From BP-191 sp035940575 (GTDB lineage: Bacteria; Actinomycetota; Actinomycetes; BP-191), in assembly GCA_035940575.1 (NCBI GenBank), contig DASZER010000043.1:124001-188000 (forward strand): a stretch of DNA of 64,000 bases, in the 5' to 3' direction. The position numbers and the translations under genes were made by a program. The notes under the pieces were generated by a model. It was not told the DNA's origin. It searched no databases and saw nothing but the letters and a program-made list of their open reading frames with translations. Numbering within the stretch: position 1 is the first letter of the stretch; the number at the start of each line of letters is the position of its first letter. Of this stretch, positions 62,176 through 64,000 are shown piece after piece.

Positions 62176-63722
62176 TAGTCGTACGCCGCCTCGACCCACC
62201 ACCGGCCGACGCTGCGCGCGAGCAGCCGGGCGGCGCCGTCGTCGGTGACGACCTGCACGCGCGCCACCGCGCGGCGCGTGTCGGCGTCCCACCAGCGCTC
62301 GTCCACCGGCCACGGGCCCGCCCACCCGAGCACCGCCGCGTCCCGCAGCCCAGGCCCCGACACGTGCGCGGGCCTCGCGGACAGCGCGCCGCGCTCGTCC
62401 ACGTCGACGTCGCCGCCGCGCCGGTCGAGCAGCAGGACCGCGGGCTGGTTCTCGTACACGAGCGTCGGGCTCGGAGGCGGGATGCGGCCCGGCCACGGCG
62501 GTGAGCCGCCGTCGTACTCGGCTCCCCGTGGCTCCCCCCACGGCACGAGCCGGACCGCATCCCGCGGCGAGCGCCCGCCCGCCGGCACGGCCACCCGCAC
62601 GGCGTCGAAGCCGAGCAGGCCCTGCAGCCGCGCCAGCGCGACGGACGCACGTTCGTCGGCGTCGGTGGGGCCGCCCCACAGCGGGAGCTGCTGCCCCTCG
62701 TCGCGATGCACCTCGTCGGGCACGAGCCGCAGCGACGTCACGCCGCCGCTCGGCCGGTCCCGGCCGGTCAGCCACCCGGCGAGCTGCCAGCGGACGCGCT
62801 GCGCGACGGCGTTCGCCGACAGCGCCCCGTCCGCGCGCCACAGCCGCGACCTGTGCTCGCCGTGCTCGGTCTCGGCCTCGACGAGCACGCGCGTGCAGAC
62901 GAGGCCGCGCTGCGCGAGGGCGTCGCGCAACGAGTCCGCCAGCGTCTTGGCGACGAACGCCAGCGGCTCCACCTGCTCCTCCGGCGGGTCCAGCTCCGCC
63001 TCGACCGCGAGGTCGGGCGCCGGCACCCGCGCGACGAGCGGCCGCTCGTCCAGGCCGCGGGCGAGCCGGTGCGCGAGCAGCCCGTCGGTCCCGAACCGCG
63101 ACGCCACCCGCGCCGCGGGCAGCGCCGCGAACGCGCCCAGCGTCGGCAGCCCGAGCCGTACGAGCAGGTCGGCGAGCTCCCAGCGTTCGAGCGCCGCGAC
63201 CGGGTACGGCGCCAGGAACTCCGCGCTCCCGCCCGCGGGCACGAGCAGCCCCTCGCGCGCCGCGAGCCGCGACGCGAAGATCCCGTCGGCCACGCCGACC
63301 CGCGAAGGCGCCGCCATCGCGACGCCGGGCAGGCCCGACACCACGTCGTCCACGACCCCGCGCACCATCGCGGCGAGCGCGGCGTCGCCGCCGAAGTAGC
63401 GCGACGGCCCCTTCGTCCCGAACGCGCACGCGCCCGGCCGTACGACCTCCACGCGCGGGCACACGTCCGCGAGCGCCGACGCCACCGCCTCGAACGCCCT
63501 CGCCTCCGCCGCCTCGTCGCGGTCGAGCACGCGCAGGCCCGGCGAGCGGCGTTGCGCCTCGCGGCGGCGCAGGCCGCGGCGTACGCCGTCCGCGCGCGCC
63601 GCCGACGACGCCGCCAGCACCTGCTCGCCCTCGATCACGACGGCCGCGACGTCCGGCGGCATGCCGAGCGCCGCGAGCGGCCAGTCGGGGCACCACGCGG
63701 TGAGCGTGCGGGTGGCGGCCAC
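62175..63722 (-). CDS. imuB: ImuB, Y-family polymerase-like mutasome protein
   Basis: A 515-aa inactive Y-family homologue that bridges DnaE2 to the beta clamp. The N-terminal LTAWCPDWPLAALGM and the FGTKGPSRYFGGDAAL region are ImuB-like, and the catalytic SIDE motif of true Y polymerases is not present. QQLPLWGG (about 342-349) resembles a clamp-binding motif. The GTG at 63722 follows the imuA' stop by one base. It is co-transcribed with dnaE2. Confidence 0.92.
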
Positions 63723-63723
63723 G

Positions 63724-64000
63724 TCAGGCCGGCCGGACCGCGCGAGGCCGCGGCCTCGGGTCGGGCCGCGGGTCGACCCGGTGCAGGGGGAACGTCACGT
63801 GCGCGCGCCGCTCCCGCGCCGCCGCCCCGCGCCCTGACGCCGCGACGCGGCACCGGCGCTCGGTGAGGCGGCCGTAGCCGTCGGGCGTGAGGCCGAGCCA
63901 CCGCGACTCGGCGAGCCGCACGGTCAGGTCGCAGGCGTCGGGCCAGCCGCCGACGGCGAGGATCGCCGAGCGCCGCTCCCGCGCCCGCGCCGCGAGCCGC
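63724..64000 (-). CDS. ImuA' (RecA-like mutasome protein), 3' part only
   Basis: The window edge cuts this gene; only about 91 C-terminal residues are present. RRSAILAVGGWPDACDL, RLAESRWLGLTPDGYGRL and ERRCRV fit the C-terminus of the actinobacterial ImuA' protein, and the position upstream of imuB-dnaE2 supports this. The start and the RecA-like core lie outside the window. Regulation (LexA box) cannot be checked here. Confidence 0.75.
   Translation of the reverse strand, partial: RLAARARERRSAILAVGGWPDACDLTVRLAESRWLGLTPDGYGRLTERRCRVAASGRGAAARERRAHVTFPLHRVDPRPDPRPRPRAVRPA

Overview
The window comes from a very high-G+C actinobacterium (well above 70% G+C by eye). This is supported by GTG/TTG starts, dense 1-4 bp start/stop overlaps, an actinobacterial-type Tad pilus locus, AfsR/SARP and LAL regulators, and an ImuA'-ImuB-DnaE2 mutasome. 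No species can be named from sequence alone.

Layout. 130-620: two small paralogous membrane proteins. 628-4470: large secreted M11-like metallopeptidase with FN3/Ig-like repeats. 4648-6444: DUF2207 membrane protein. 6448-7837: ECF sigma factor with a membrane partner. 7886-12310: compact Tad/Flp pilus operon (tadA, tadB, tadC, a 65-aa pilin-like protein, three TadE/TadG-type pseudopilins). 12344-19006: TetR regulator, collagen-motif secreted protein, LAL regulator, DUF488, KOW-like protein and secreted proteins. 19090-19378: cyclase-like remnant. 19379-28891: secreted M14 carboxypeptidase, then a biosynthetic operon read leftward (response regulator, argS, lysA, small membrane protein, hom, thrC, MFS exporter, thrB). 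28930-29004: tRNA-Arg(CCG), followed by about 360 bp without a convincing gene.

29367-55520 is the accessory core: an extracellular contractile injection system (eCIS, phage-tail-like). From its promoter end, read leftward, it contains a SARP-family activator, a 60-aa protein, tail sheath, gp19-type tube, a CxxC protein, an Ala/Pro-rich repeat protein, a DUF4255/Afp16-like cap protein, an AAA+ ATPase, a 54-aa protein, a tube/hub protein, LysM protein, gpD-like hub, gpV-like spike, PAAR-like tip, gp25 wedge, two baseplate-J proteins, a P2 gpI-like protein and a DUF6519/beta-helix protein. On the other side of the SARP gene lie three proteins with the DUF4157 'eCIS core' domain, likely cargo. 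One of them carries a second HEXXH site in a metallo-endopeptidase-like C-terminal domain.

The most interesting signal is regulatory. In front of four eCIS genes, and nowhere else I noticed, there are direct repeats of GTGACGS-like heptamers spaced exactly 11 bp, the layout known for SARP operators. In three cases a plausible -10 element follows 8 bp after the last repeat. This suggests that the locus-encoded SARP switches on the injection apparatus and two cargo genes together, some of them from leaderless transcripts.

55652-58841 holds a Cys-rich secreted protein family (including one frameshifted copy) and a secreted GH15-like enzyme. 58894-64000 holds dnaE2, imuB and the 3' part of imuA', the last cut by the window edge.
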